DNA from: a bacterium
GTDB taxonomy: Bacteria; Elusimicrobiota; Elusimicrobia; Elusimicrobiales; UBA9959
Assembly: GCA_021847485.1 (NCBI GenBank)
Contig: JAJZRA010000001.1
Span: forward strand, 25,460-89,459
Direction of reading: 5' to 3'
DNA: 64,000 bases
Shown: positions 37,761 through 46,300 of the stretch, piece after piece
How the letters are laid out: every line of letters starts with the position of its first letter
How positions within the stretch are numbered: the stretch's first letter is position 1
Notes under the pieces: generated by a model
Seen by the model: the letters and a program-made list of their open reading frames with translations, nothing else
Database searches by the model: none
Told to the model about the DNA's origin: nothing
Translations under genes and position numbers: made by a program

Positions 37761-38255
37761 ATGAACAGAAAAGGCTTTACGCTGATAGAGCTGATGGTGG
37801 TGGTGCTGATCATGGGCATCCTGGCCTCGATGGGCATCCCCTACTACTACAAGACTATCGAGACCTCCCGCGCCGGCGACGCCGTGGCGCTGGGCCACCT
37901 GATCGCCAACGCCAACCGGATGTACAACATCGATAGGCCCGGCTCCCCGATCAGCGGCGGCATCACGAACGGCTGCAACACCCAGACCTGCACCACCGCC
38001 ACCGGCGCCTGCATCCTGATAGCCTGCAGCTACGTCGCCGCTCAGGACTGGAACGGCGGTTCCTACGACTTCTACGCCTGCAACGGCGCCACCGGGGGGC
38101 CCTGCTGCGGCAACGGCGGCGTCGGCGAGACCGGCGTCTCCTGCGCCAGGCGCAAGTCCGGGGTCGGTTTCCCTTACGCTAACTGGGGCTACCAGTTCTA
38201 CAGCAGCGGCCGCTGCTACGCGGTGGGGGGCGCGCCGAGCTGTCCCAAGTTCTGA
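37761..38255 (+). CDS. Major-type prepilin / pseudopilin
   Basis: 164 residues. A short basic leader MNRKG is followed by FTLIELMVVVLIMGILASMGIPYYY: cleavage would be after Gly5 with Glu at mature position 5. The globular part has eleven or more cysteines in Gly/Thr/Cys-rich loops (CNTQTCTTATGACILIACS, CCGNGGVGETGVSC), so several disulfides are likely. The position right after pilC and the helix quality make it the likely main subunit. No prepilin peptidase gene is in this window. Confidence 0.92.
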   Translation: MNRKGFTLIELMVVVLIMGILASMGIPYYYKTIETSRAGDAVALGHLIANANRMYNIDRPGSPISGGITNGCNTQTCTTATGACILIACSYVAAQDWNGGSYDFYACNGATGGPCCGNGGVGETGVSCARRKSGVGFPYANWGYQFYSSGRCYAVGGAPSCPKF

Positions 38256-38256
38256 T

Positions 38257-38718
38257 ATGACGCGGAGAAGGCCCGGCCAGACCCTTGTCGAGGTGGTAAT
38301 GGCGACCATGATAGCCGCCATGACGACCACGGCCGTCTTTTCCGTCATCCTCTCCAGTTTCGTCGGAGGCGCGAAGGCCGACAAGCGCGACACGGCGGCG
38401 GCCATCATGCGCCGCGCGCAGGAGACGCTCCGGAGCTACGTGAGCGTGGACCCTTATAACTCGGTTTATTCGGCCGGCCCTTTAGGCAGCCCCGGCCGCT
38501 GGCCGGCGGACAACTCCGGCACCTGGGCGCTGCGCGCGGGCCCTCACGATATTTCCTCGCTGCTGACCGGCACGCCGCTGGCCGGCGCGGGCGCGTCTTT
38601 TACGTACACGGTTGCCAACAGCGACTGCCTGGGCCTGATCCCGGCTGGCGGGGATCTGGGCCCGAACGGGGAGTTCGCCTGCAAGACGGTGGTGTTCAAT
38701 CTCGTCTACCCGGACTGA
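38257..38718 (+). CDS. Minor prepilin (PilV/GspI-like)
   Basis: 153 residues with leader MTRRRPG and QTLVEVVMATMIAAMTTTAVFSVILSSF: the prepilin cleavage glycine and Glu at +5 (QTLVE) are present. It starts one base after the preceding prepilin stop. The globular part is short. Assigned as a minor subunit from position and N-terminal motif. Confidence 0.85.
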   Translation: MTRRRPGQTLVEVVMATMIAAMTTTAVFSVILSSFVGGAKADKRDTAAAIMRRAQETLRSYVSVDPYNSVYSAGPLGSPGRWPADNSGTWALRAGPHDISSLLTGTPLAGAGASFTYTVANSDCLGLIPAGGDLGPNGEFACKTVVFNLVYPD

Positions 38719-38720
38719 CC

Positions 38721-39467
38721 ATGAAAACACGTCCCGGCTTCACACTGGCGGAACTGCTGCTCGCGGTGATCATCTTTTCGTTCATGATGACGTCGCTGGC
38801 GACCATCTATTCCACCGCCAACCGCAACATGTTCCAGAACTACCGGGCCAACATCGTAAAGACCAACGTCGGGATAGCGATGCGGGCCATCCAGAACACC
38901 CTCGTCGGGGCGACCCGCCTGGACACCCCGATCTACGGCGCTTCCGGCAATATCCTCGCTTTCGCGACCAACGTGGACCAGAACACCGGCTGTTACCCGG
39001 TCAACACCGACGCGTCCTCTTCCCGGCTGATCCAGGGCGTTTACCTGAGCGCCGCGAGCCCGCCGGCCTGGCATTATTTCTGCGTGGCTCAGGACGCCAC
39101 TACCCCGGGCGTGACGGCCCTGTATTACCATACCGGCCTTATTCCCCTCGGTCCTCCCGGCACCGGCTGCGACTCGGCGACGCCGGCCATCTGGGACCGG
39201 AACGGGGCCAACGGCTACCCGGCCTTCTGCGGCTTCGGGGGGGGCGGGACCGTGACCCTGCTGATGCAGATAAAGGACAACTCCGCCCCGGTGGTCATTC
39301 CGCCCCTGTTCAGCCGCAGCAACGCCGATAACGTCTACGAGAAGGACCTGGTCCTGGTCCGCCTGCGCTCCTACTGGTCCGCCTCCTCCCGCGGCTTCGG
39401 CAAGTCCCAGCGCGACGTGGATTTCTCGCTTGCCAGCGCCGTCAAGGCCAGCATCCCGGTGCAGTGA
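38721..39467 (+). CDS. Minor prepilin (PilW/GspJ-like)
   Basis: 248 residues. Leader MKTRPG, then FTLAELLLAVIIFSFMMTSLATIYSTANRN, with Glu at +5. The size and position (third in the prepilin set) fit PilW/GspJ. The globular part has two Cys pairs and Gly-rich loops. Start is two bases after the previous stop. Confidence 0.85.
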   Translation: MKTRPGFTLAELLLAVIIFSFMMTSLATIYSTANRNMFQNYRANIVKTNVGIAMRAIQNTLVGATRLDTPIYGASGNILAFATNVDQNTGCYPVNTDASSSRLIQGVYLSAASPPAWHYFCVAQDATTPGVTALYYHTGLIPLGPPGTGCDSATPAIWDRNGANGYPAFCGFGGGGTVTLLMQIKDNSAPVVIPPLFSRSNADNVYEKDLVLVRLRSYWSASSRGFGKSQRDVDFSLASAVKASIPVQ

Positions 39468-39484
39468 GCGCCCTCCCCGCGCCC

Positions 39485-39513
39485 TTGCCGTTCGCCGGTT
39501 TCTCTGCTAGACT
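39485..39513 (+). promoter_or_regulatory. Candidate internal promoter before the GspK/PilX-like gene
   Basis: TTGCCG (39485-39490), a 17-bp spacer and TAGACT (39508-39513), ending six bases before the ATG at 39520. No ribosome site is visible, so the transcript may be leaderless. Confidence 0.45.
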
Positions 39514-39519
39514 ATCATT

Positions 39520-39837
39520 ATGACGCCCCGGCTCCGGAAAGGCATGGTGCTGCTGCAGACCCTCGTCCTCTCCGTCATCCTGTCGATGATAGCGGTGATG
39601 GTCATGAAGTGGGTCCTGGGCCGCTATATGCTCGCGGCGCGCAACGTCCGCTCCAACGAGGCGAAGGTCCATTCACAGGGGTATTCCTCCCAGCAGTTCA
39701 CCACCTGGAACTTCAACCTGACTCTCGTCACCTCCAACGGCGGCACCACGATGGACACCAAGTCGGTGCGCTACGTCACCGAAGGCGGCAGCTCCGGGAT
39801 GCGGCGGTTCCTGATCTCCTCCGACGAAGACCAGTAG
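39520..39837 (+). CDS. Small PilX/GspK-like prepilin
   Basis: 105 residues. Leader MTPRLRKG is followed by MVLLQTLVLSVILSMIAVMVMKWVLGRYM, a class III-like hydrophobic helix. The usual Glu at +5 is Gln here; GspK/PilX-type tip proteins often lack that Glu. The protein is much shorter than normal GspK, with only ~65 residues after the helix. It closes the prepilin set. Confidence 0.72.
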   Translation: MTPRLRKGMVLLQTLVLSVILSMIAVMVMKWVLGRYMLAARNVRSNEAKVHSQGYSSQQFTTWNFNLTLVTSNGGTTMDTKSVRYVTEGGSSGMRRFLISSDEDQ

Positions 39838-39853
39838 CCCGCGGGGACCAGCC

Positions 39854-40783
39854 ATGCGCCGCCTCCTGCTGACCTGCTGCCTGCTAGCCGCCCCGGCCCT
39901 CGCCGCGGAGCCTCCCGCGTCTCCGCCCCCGGCGGCCCCGGCCGCGCCCGCCGCGCCGCGCACCGCCTGGCATCTCAAATCCTCGCCGCATTTCGAGATC
40001 TACCACGAGTCGTCCTGGTCCCCGGCCTCCATCTCCCTCGAGATGGAGCGGATGTACGCCTCCATGCGCATGAGCATGGCCATGTTCGCGCCGTGGATGA
40101 TAAAGGAGAAGGCGAAGATCTACATCTACGCCTCGCAGGATTCCTACCTGAACGGCGAGTTCGCCCCGCCCAAATGGTCGAAGGGCCTGGCCTATTCCGC
40201 CAGGAAGACGATCGTCGTCTACGACACCGGCGACGCGGCCAAGCTCAAGGCCGTCATCGCCCACGAGCTGGGGCACCTCTATTTCGAGGGCTACTTCGCC
40301 GAGAAGCTGAAATACCCGCCGCAATGGCTCAACGAGGGACTGGCCGTCTACCTGGAGGACTCCTCCTTCCCGGAAGGCGGGCCGTGGGGCAGGGCGCTCG
40401 CCTATTTCCCCGAGGCGCGCCGCTACCCGTTCGACCGCTTCTTCGACCTGAAGATCGACCAGCTGGATTCCGACGCCAGGATAGCCGACTGGTACCTGCA
40501 GGCCTACGGCGCGGTGCTCTACCTCTACCGTCCTTCCCAGCGGCTGCAGTTCAAAGGCCTCTGCGAGGCGCTGCGCTCAGGAGAGGGGCTGCAGGACGCG
40601 CTGTGGAAGTATTACAGGGTGGGCGGCGGAAAGGATTTCGCGCGCAAGTGGGGGGCGTGGCTGCAGGAGTACAGCCGCAACGAACAGGCCGGCGAAAGCG
40701 GGGGGATGCGGTCGGCCAGCTTCAACTTCAAGCCGGTACAGTTGTCTTCGTTCACGTTCACCAATTTCGGGTCAAAACGATAG
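39854..40783 (+). CDS. Secreted zinc metallopeptidase-like protein (HELGH, MA clan)
   Basis: 309 residues with signal peptide (RRLLLTCCLLAAPALA) and a Pro/Ala-rich stretch, then a domain with AVIAHELGHLYFEGYF (HExxH zinc motif, ~residue 138) and, 24 residues later, LNEGLAVYLEDSS, the third ligand glutamate of gluzincins. The N-terminal half (SSPHFEIYHESSW) resembles the family of peptidase-MA-like proteins with a KSxHFxIYYE start. It probably cleaves proteins or peptides in the envelope. It lies 16 bases after the prepilin set and its last 12 bases overlap the convergent GT-C gene. Confidence 0.82.
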   Translation: MRRLLLTCCLLAAPALAAEPPASPPPAAPAAPAAPRTAWHLKSSPHFEIYHESSWSPASISLEMERMYASMRMSMAMFAPWMIKEKAKIYIYASQDSYLNGEFAPPKWSKGLAYSARKTIVVYDTGDAAKLKAVIAHELGHLYFEGYFAEKLKYPPQWLNEGLAVYLEDSSFPEGGPWGRALAYFPEARRYPFDRFFDLKIDQLDSDARIADWYLQAYGAVLYLYRPSQRLQFKGLCEALRSGEGLQDALWKYYRVGGGKDFARKWGAWLQEYSRNEQAGESGGMRSASFNFKPVQLSSFTFTNFGSKR

Positions 40784-42517
40784 GCCGGCGGCCTTATAGA
40801 GGTCGGCCAGGGCCGCCAGGTCCGCTTTATCGCCCGGGGAAAGCCCCGGGCTCTTCTTCGTCCCCGTCATCAGCAGCGTGAGCGCCGCCTCGCGGTGGCC
40901 GGGGTCCTCGGCGAGGGCCCGGCGCAGGAGGGCCGTCCCGGCCGCGCGCCGGCCGCGGTGGAGTTCCAGCAGGCCTTCGAGATAGAGCGCGTCCGCGGAA
41001 CGCGGGGCCAGGGCCAGCGCTTCCCGCGCCGTCGCGCCGGCGTCGGCGGGGCGGCGGCACCAGGCCTGAGCGTAGGCCAGGCGAAGCTTCAGGCCCGCGC
41101 TGGCCGGCGCCAGGCGGGACGCCTCGGCAGCCTCGCGCAGGGCGCCGGCGCAGTCGCCGCCGCGCAGCAGGACCGCGGCCAGGTTAGCGCGGGCGCGGGG
41201 CACGCCGGGGCCGCGCCTGACCGCCTCCGAGAAGAAGGCTTCGTCGTCACGGAAGGAGGGGGCGCGCCGCAGGGTCGCCCAGGAGAGGCCGGCCAGCCAG
41301 GCCAGCGTAAGAACGGCCGCCGCTGCGGCCGCGGGGCGCTTGCGGGCCCTGCCCAGCAGGGCCGCCGCCAGCAGGGCCCCGCCGGCCAGCGGGAAATACA
41401 GGTAGCGGTCCGCCCGCAGGTTGTAGATCGGCACCAGGTTCCAGACAGGGGCCAGCGTCAGCACCGAAAGGGTGATCCCCAGCCCCGCCAGGTCGCGCCG
41501 GAGCAGCAGCAGGAGGCCGGCGGCCGCGGCGGCCAGCGGCAGCGCCAGCAGCGCCAGGCCTTCGGCCGAGAACCCGCGGACCGGCGGGTTGTAGTCGGAG
41601 TTCAGCCCCGCGGGGAAGGCCATGGCCGCCGCGTAGGAGGAGAGGACGCCCCCCATCGTGAAGAGGTTGGCCTCCCGGTCGGTATACACCCCGCTCCAGG
41701 GCATGGCGGGCGCCGGCCTGGAGCGGGGGGCGGCGCGCGGGAACAGGGCGGCCGGGTAGGCGGCGGCCGGAGCGCTTATTCCCGGGGCCGAGACGCCTTC
41801 TATCGAGTAGCCCGAGCGCGGGGCCCGGAACCAGACGTAGAAGCCGGCGGCGAGGAGCAGGGCGGCCAGCAGCGGCGCCGAGCGCCTCAGGCCTTCCCTG
41901 CCGGTATCGAAATAGACCGCGGCGGCCGCGGCCGCCGGGAGCACCGCCGCCGTCTCCACGCTGAGCATCCCTAGCAGCGCGCAGGCCGCGGCCGCGGCCG
42001 CCTTGCCGGCGGCCGGGCGCCTGGCGTTGAAGACGGCGGCGAGCAGGGCGCAGGTAAAGAAGAAGAAGCCCAGCAGGTGGGACCTGAAGACGGCCACGTT
42101 CACCGCCTCGGCGGCCGCCGGATGAACGGCGAACAGCAGCGCCCCGCCCAGCGCGGGCAGGAGCCCGCCGGAAAGCGTCAGGATTAGCAGGAAAAGCAGC
42201 GCCGAGTCGCAGGCGTGCAGCAGCAGGTTGGTCAGCCGCAGGCCGTAGGGCCCGGCGCCGGAGCAGGCGTCCAGCAGCAGCGAGGCGTTCACTACGGGGC
42301 GGGAGCTCATCGGGACCGGCAGCACCTTCACCAGGTTGACGGGGGACAGCGCCGCGGGCAGGTTGCGGCAGTCCGAGGCGAAGGAGCCGGGACCGAGGAA
42401 AGCCGCGTCGTCCCAGAGCAGGCTGCCCGAGAGGGACGGCAGGTGGACCAGCGCGGCGGCGCAGAAGACCAGCGCGGCGGCCGCCAGCGCGGGCGCGGTT
42501 TTTACCCGGTTCTCCAT
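40772..42517 (-). CDS. TMTC/GT-C-like membrane glycosyltransferase with TPRs
   Basis: 581 residues, about ten membrane helices. The start has LSGSLLWDDAAFLGPGSF, an acidic DD motif in the first periplasmic loop as in GT-C enzymes, then SSRPVVNASLLLDACSGAGPYGLRLTNLLLHACDSALLF and FAVHPAAAEAVNVAVFRSHLLGFFFF. These match the DUF1736/TMTC-like bacterial proteins. The C-terminal ~130 residues are TPR-like (ANLAAVLLRGGDCAGALREAAEASRLAP). Such enzymes use polyprenyl-phosphate sugars to glycosylate proteins or lipids outside the cytoplasm. It diverges from the GT2 gene at 42576. Confidence 0.78.
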   Translation of the reverse strand: MENRVKTAPALAAAALVFCAAALVHLPSLSGSLLWDDAAFLGPGSFASDCRNLPAALSPVNLVKVLPVPMSSRPVVNASLLLDACSGAGPYGLRLTNLLLHACDSALLFLLILTLSGGLLPALGGALLFAVHPAAAEAVNVAVFRSHLLGFFFFTCALLAAVFNARRPAAGKAAAAAACALLGMLSVETAAVLPAAAAAAVYFDTGREGLRRSAPLLAALLLAAGFYVWFRAPRSGYSIEGVSAPGISAPAAAYPAALFPRAAPRSRPAPAMPWSGVYTDREANLFTMGGVLSSYAAAMAFPAGLNSDYNPPVRGFSAEGLALLALPLAAAAAGLLLLLRRDLAGLGITLSVLTLAPVWNLVPIYNLRADRYLYFPLAGGALLAAALLGRARKRPAAAAAAVLTLAWLAGLSWATLRRAPSFRDDEAFFSEAVRRGPGVPRARANLAAVLLRGGDCAGALREAAEASRLAPASAGLKLRLAYAQAWCRRPADAGATAREALALAPRSADALYLEGLLELHRGRRAAGTALLRRALAEDPGHREAALTLLMTGTKKSPGLSPGDKADLAALADLYKAAGLSF

Positions 42518-42527
42518 CGGTAAAGAA

Positions 42528-42540
42528 TTCTATAATATTA
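42528..42540. promoter_or_regulatory. Divergent -10 island between the GT-C and GT2 genes
   Basis: ATTCTATAATATTA gives TATAAT (42531-42536) on the plus strand and TAGAAT (42533-42528) on the minus strand, the latter 10 bases before the GT-C start codon. The plus-strand leader contains a GC-rich hairpin at 42543-42559 and an AAGGAGAG ribosome site. No good -35 is visible on either strand. Confidence 0.45.
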
Positions 42541-42575
42541 CGCGGGGGCGCCGCCCCCGGGCCAAGGAGAGCCGC

Positions 42576-43370
42576 ATGAAGAAGATCAGCGTAGTCATAC
42601 CCGTCCACAACGCACCGCAGGACCTGAAGCTCTGCGTGGAGAGCCTCGCGCGCACCGCGAAGGGCGCCTATGAACTCATCCTGGTCGACAACGGCTCGGC
42701 CGCGCCGGCCAGGCGCTATATCGCCTCGCTGAAAGGGGCGGTGAAGATAGCTTCCAGGACCAACCGCGGGTTCTCGTGGGCCGTGAACCGCGGCCTCCGG
42801 GCGGCCTCCGGCGACTATATCGCCGTGGTGAACAGCGACGTGGCCTTCTTCGACGGCGGCCTGCAGGGGCTGGCCGCCTGCCTCGACGCCAGCCCCGAGG
42901 CCGGGGCCTGCGGCCCGCTCACTAACCGCACCGTCGGCGTGCAGCGGGTGGTGCTCGACCCGAAGGTGGAGAAGGACGCGGCGTCGCTCGGCGTCTTCGC
43001 CCAGGCGATGCGCCTGAAGTTCGCGGGCGAGCGCTTCGACGTGCACCGGCTGGTCGGCTTCTGCCTGATGCTGCGGCGCGAAGCCTACGAGAGCGTCGGC
43101 CTCTTCGACGAGCGTTTCGGCACGGGCTGCTTCGAGGATTTCGACTACTGCCTGCGCCTGCGCCAGGCCGGCTGGAAGCTGAAGGCCGCCAAGGACGTCT
43201 TCGTCTGGCACCGGCACCACGCCAGCTTCGACGGGCACGACCATTTCCATTCCTGCGCGGTGAAGAACCGCGAGGTCTTCGTGGACAAGTGGTGCCGCAA
43301 GGCGCTGGAGTTCCTCGACGAGCTGGACCCGGCGCTGGAGACGGCGCCGCCGCGCGGGGCGGCCCGCTAG
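42576..43370 (+). CDS. Family 2 glycosyltransferase
   Basis: 264 residues. KISVVIPVHNAPQDLKLCVESL, ELILVDNGSA, ASGDYIAVVNSDVAFFDGG (DxD-like NSD) and GLFDERFGTGCFEDFDYCLRLRQAGWKL are the standard GT2 (GT-A fold) motifs. The ATG at 42576 has an AAGGAGAG site; the upstream open frame is the back side of the divergent gene. The short product has no membrane helix. Its sugar is unknown. It ends 10 bases before the giant S26/beta-helix gene and probably shares its transcript. Confidence 0.9.
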   Translation: MKKISVVIPVHNAPQDLKLCVESLARTAKGAYELILVDNGSAAPARRYIASLKGAVKIASRTNRGFSWAVNRGLRAASGDYIAVVNSDVAFFDGGLQGLAACLDASPEAGACGPLTNRTVGVQRVVLDPKVEKDAASLGVFAQAMRLKFAGERFDVHRLVGFCLMLRREAYESVGLFDERFGTGCFEDFDYCLRLRQAGWKLKAAKDVFVWHRHHASFDGHDHFHSCAVKNREVFVDKWCRKALEFLDELDPALETAPPRGAAR

Positions 43371-43380
43371 GAGCCCGCCG

Positions 43381-46300
43381 GTGCGCAAGACCTACCCCGT
43401 CCTCGGCCACTCGATGCGCTTCGCGCTGGAGCCCGGCGACGCCGTGGAGGCCGAGCCCTGCCCGCCGGAGGAGTTGAGGGCGGGGGAACTGGCTCTGCTG
43501 GTAAAATGGGAAGGCTCCCGCCCCGGCGGCTACGTGGTGCACCGCGTGCTGCTCAACCTGGAGCTGGCCGGCCGCCGCCTGCTGCTGACCAAGGGCGACG
43601 CCAATCTGCTGCCGGACCTCCCTCCGCGGGCGTTCCAGCCGGTGGGCCGGGCCCTGGCCGGCGGGTCCCCGCCCCGCGTCCCGTGGCCCCTCGCCGCGGC
43701 CTATTCCTGGGCGGCCGGCCGCCTGCTCTCGGCCTGCGTCTTCCTGGTTTATTACCTGCTGCGCGCCCTGGCGGCCCTGCCGGCCTTCAGCCGGCCGGCC
43801 GTCAACGCCCTGGCCCTGCTCTGGGAGACACGCGTTTATCCGAGGCTGCCGGCCCTGCTCGCCGCGCCGGTGCGCCTGGCCCCGGCGGCCGCGGCGCGCC
43901 CTCTCGTCCGGAGCGGCCGGCTGGCCGCCGGCGAGACCTGGTCCGGCGAGGTTACCGTGGCCGATTACCTCATTATCCCGCCGGGCGTCGCCGTGACGGT
44001 GCGGCCAGGCACCCGGATCTCCTTCGTCAGGCGGGAGCCCTGGTTCTTTCCCGTGCTGCGCGCCGGGGAGGGGCCGCGCGAACTGGACAGCCGCCTGGCC
44101 AAGATCCTGGTCTACGGCGAGTTGCGCGCGGAGGGGGGCGCCGGGGCCCCGGTCGTCATGGGCGGGCCCTCCTTCGGCGGCCTGCACGCGCTGGGCGGGG
44201 GCCGCATCTCGCTCTCCGGCTGTTCTCTGGAAAACTCCGGCGGCGCGGCCCTGAGCGCCTGGGACCATTCCCTGGCCGCGGCCTCGCGCTGCTCGTTCGC
44301 CTCCTGCGCTCGCGGCGCCGAGGCCTTCGGCTCCGGCGCCCTGTCGCTGGACGCCTGCTCCTTCGGGGCGCCGGCCGGCCCGGCCGCGCGCGCCTGCGAC
44401 GGGGCCTCGCTGCTGCTTTCCCGCTGCGCGGTCTCCGCCGGCGGCGGCCCGGCCGTAGAGCTCTCGGGTTCGGCTTTCGCCGGGCTCTCCGGCCTTTCGG
44501 TCTCGGACTGCGCCGGCGGCCTTTCCGCCTCGGGCGGGGCCGCGGTCCTGTTGAGGGGCTGCGCTTTCTCGGGCTGCTCAGGTCAGGCCGCGGAAGCCGG
44601 CGACGGCGCCTCTTTCTCCGCCGTCGCCTGTTCCTTCTCCCGTGGCGGCGCCGGCCTGGCCGTCCGGGGGCGGGCCCGCGTTAGGCTGGAAGCCTGCTCC
44701 TTCTCCGCCAACCGCGGCCCCGCCGTCAGGCTCTGCGGCCCCGCCGCCCTTCGCGTCCGGGGTTGCGCCTTCGCGGGCGGGGGGAGCGGCATCGAGGGCG
44801 CGGGCAGGCTTTCGGCGGACATCGAGGGATCGTCTTTCGTCTCGGCCGGAGGCCCGGCCCTGCGTTTCGAACGACCTGCCCGGGTGGAGGCCTCCTCGCT
44901 GACCATTTCCGACTGCCGCGCGGGACTGGTGCTGTCGGGGGCGGCGGCGGCCGTCTGCCGCGGCCTGCGAGTAGAGAGTACCGCGGGCCCCGCCCTGCTG
45001 GCGGAGGACTGCCGGGACCTGCGCGTTACCGGCGCGTCCTTCTCCGGCTGCTCCTCCGGAACCGTCCTCTCCGGTATCACCGCGGCTTCGCTGAGCGGCT
45101 GCTCTTTCTCCGGCGGGGCCGGCGCGGGCTGCGCCGTCTCCGGCCCCGCCCGCGCCCGGCTGACGGGCTGCGGTTTCTCCGGCGGCGGGCTGAAGCTCTC
45201 CGGCGCAGCGGAAGTCTCCGGAGAGGACTGCTCCTTCTCAGGCCGGACGGGCCCGGCCGTGCAGGCCTGCGGGGCGGCCGCCCTGGCGCTGAGCCGGGCC
45301 TCTTTCTCGTCCGCCGGCCCGGCCGCGGCCGCGTGGGACTCGGCCTCGCTTTCCCTGACGGGCGCGCGCGTCTCGTCGGGAGGGGGGCCGGCCCTGGCCG
45401 TCTCGGGCCGGGCCTCGCTGGCCTGCTCCTCCTGCGCCGTCTCCGCCGTCTCCGACGCGGTCGGCGTCTCCGGCGGCGCCCGCGCGCTGCTCGAGGGCAG
45501 CCGCCTCTCCTCGGCCGGCGGCGCCGCGCTGAACCTGGGGTCCGGCTCGGCTGCGGCGCTGGGCTGCGAGCTGAACGGCCGCGGCGGCGTTCTGGCGACC
45601 GGCGGAGAATTGCGGCTCGAGGATTCCCGCGTGAACGCCTCGGCTTACGGGATAGACTCCTCGGCCGCCGTGTCCGTCAGCGGGACCAGCGTCCGCGGCG
45701 GCGCGGAGGGGGGAGCCAGGCTGACCGGGCCGGGTTCAGTTCGCGGGCTGTCCGTAGAGGCCGCTCCCTATCCCGGCATTTCAGCCGGGCCCGAAGTGGA
45801 CGTCTCCGGCGCCGTCTATAACGGCCGGCCTTGGAGCCGTCCCGCCGCCCCGGCGCGCGGTCCGGCCGCCAGGCGCCTGCTCTTCTCCTTCGCCGCGGCC
45901 ACGGCGGGGCTGCCCGTCCTCTCCTCCGTTTACCGGCTGATCTACGCCGCCGCCGCGCGGCTGGCCCCCGCGCTGCTAGGCGTGCGCGGTCTGCGCGCCG
46001 TCTATCTCTACCGCGGGATGACCGAGCGGGACTGGGTCCCGGGGCTGAGCGACATGGACCTGGCTTTCGTCCTCGACGCGCTCCCGCCGGCGGAGGACCG
46101 GCGCGCCTACGCGGGCCTCAAGACCCGCCTTTCCGGCTTCAGGACGCTCTTCCCTTTCACCGGCGAGGCTCTGGTGGCCTCTTTCGGAGAGCTCGCGGCC
46201 TTCCTGCCCGCCTGGGGGATAAAAGGCTCGGAGTTCCGGCGCACGGCCCGCCTGCTGGCGGGCGAGCCGCTCCCGGCGGGGCCGGCCGTCCCCGGCCCGG

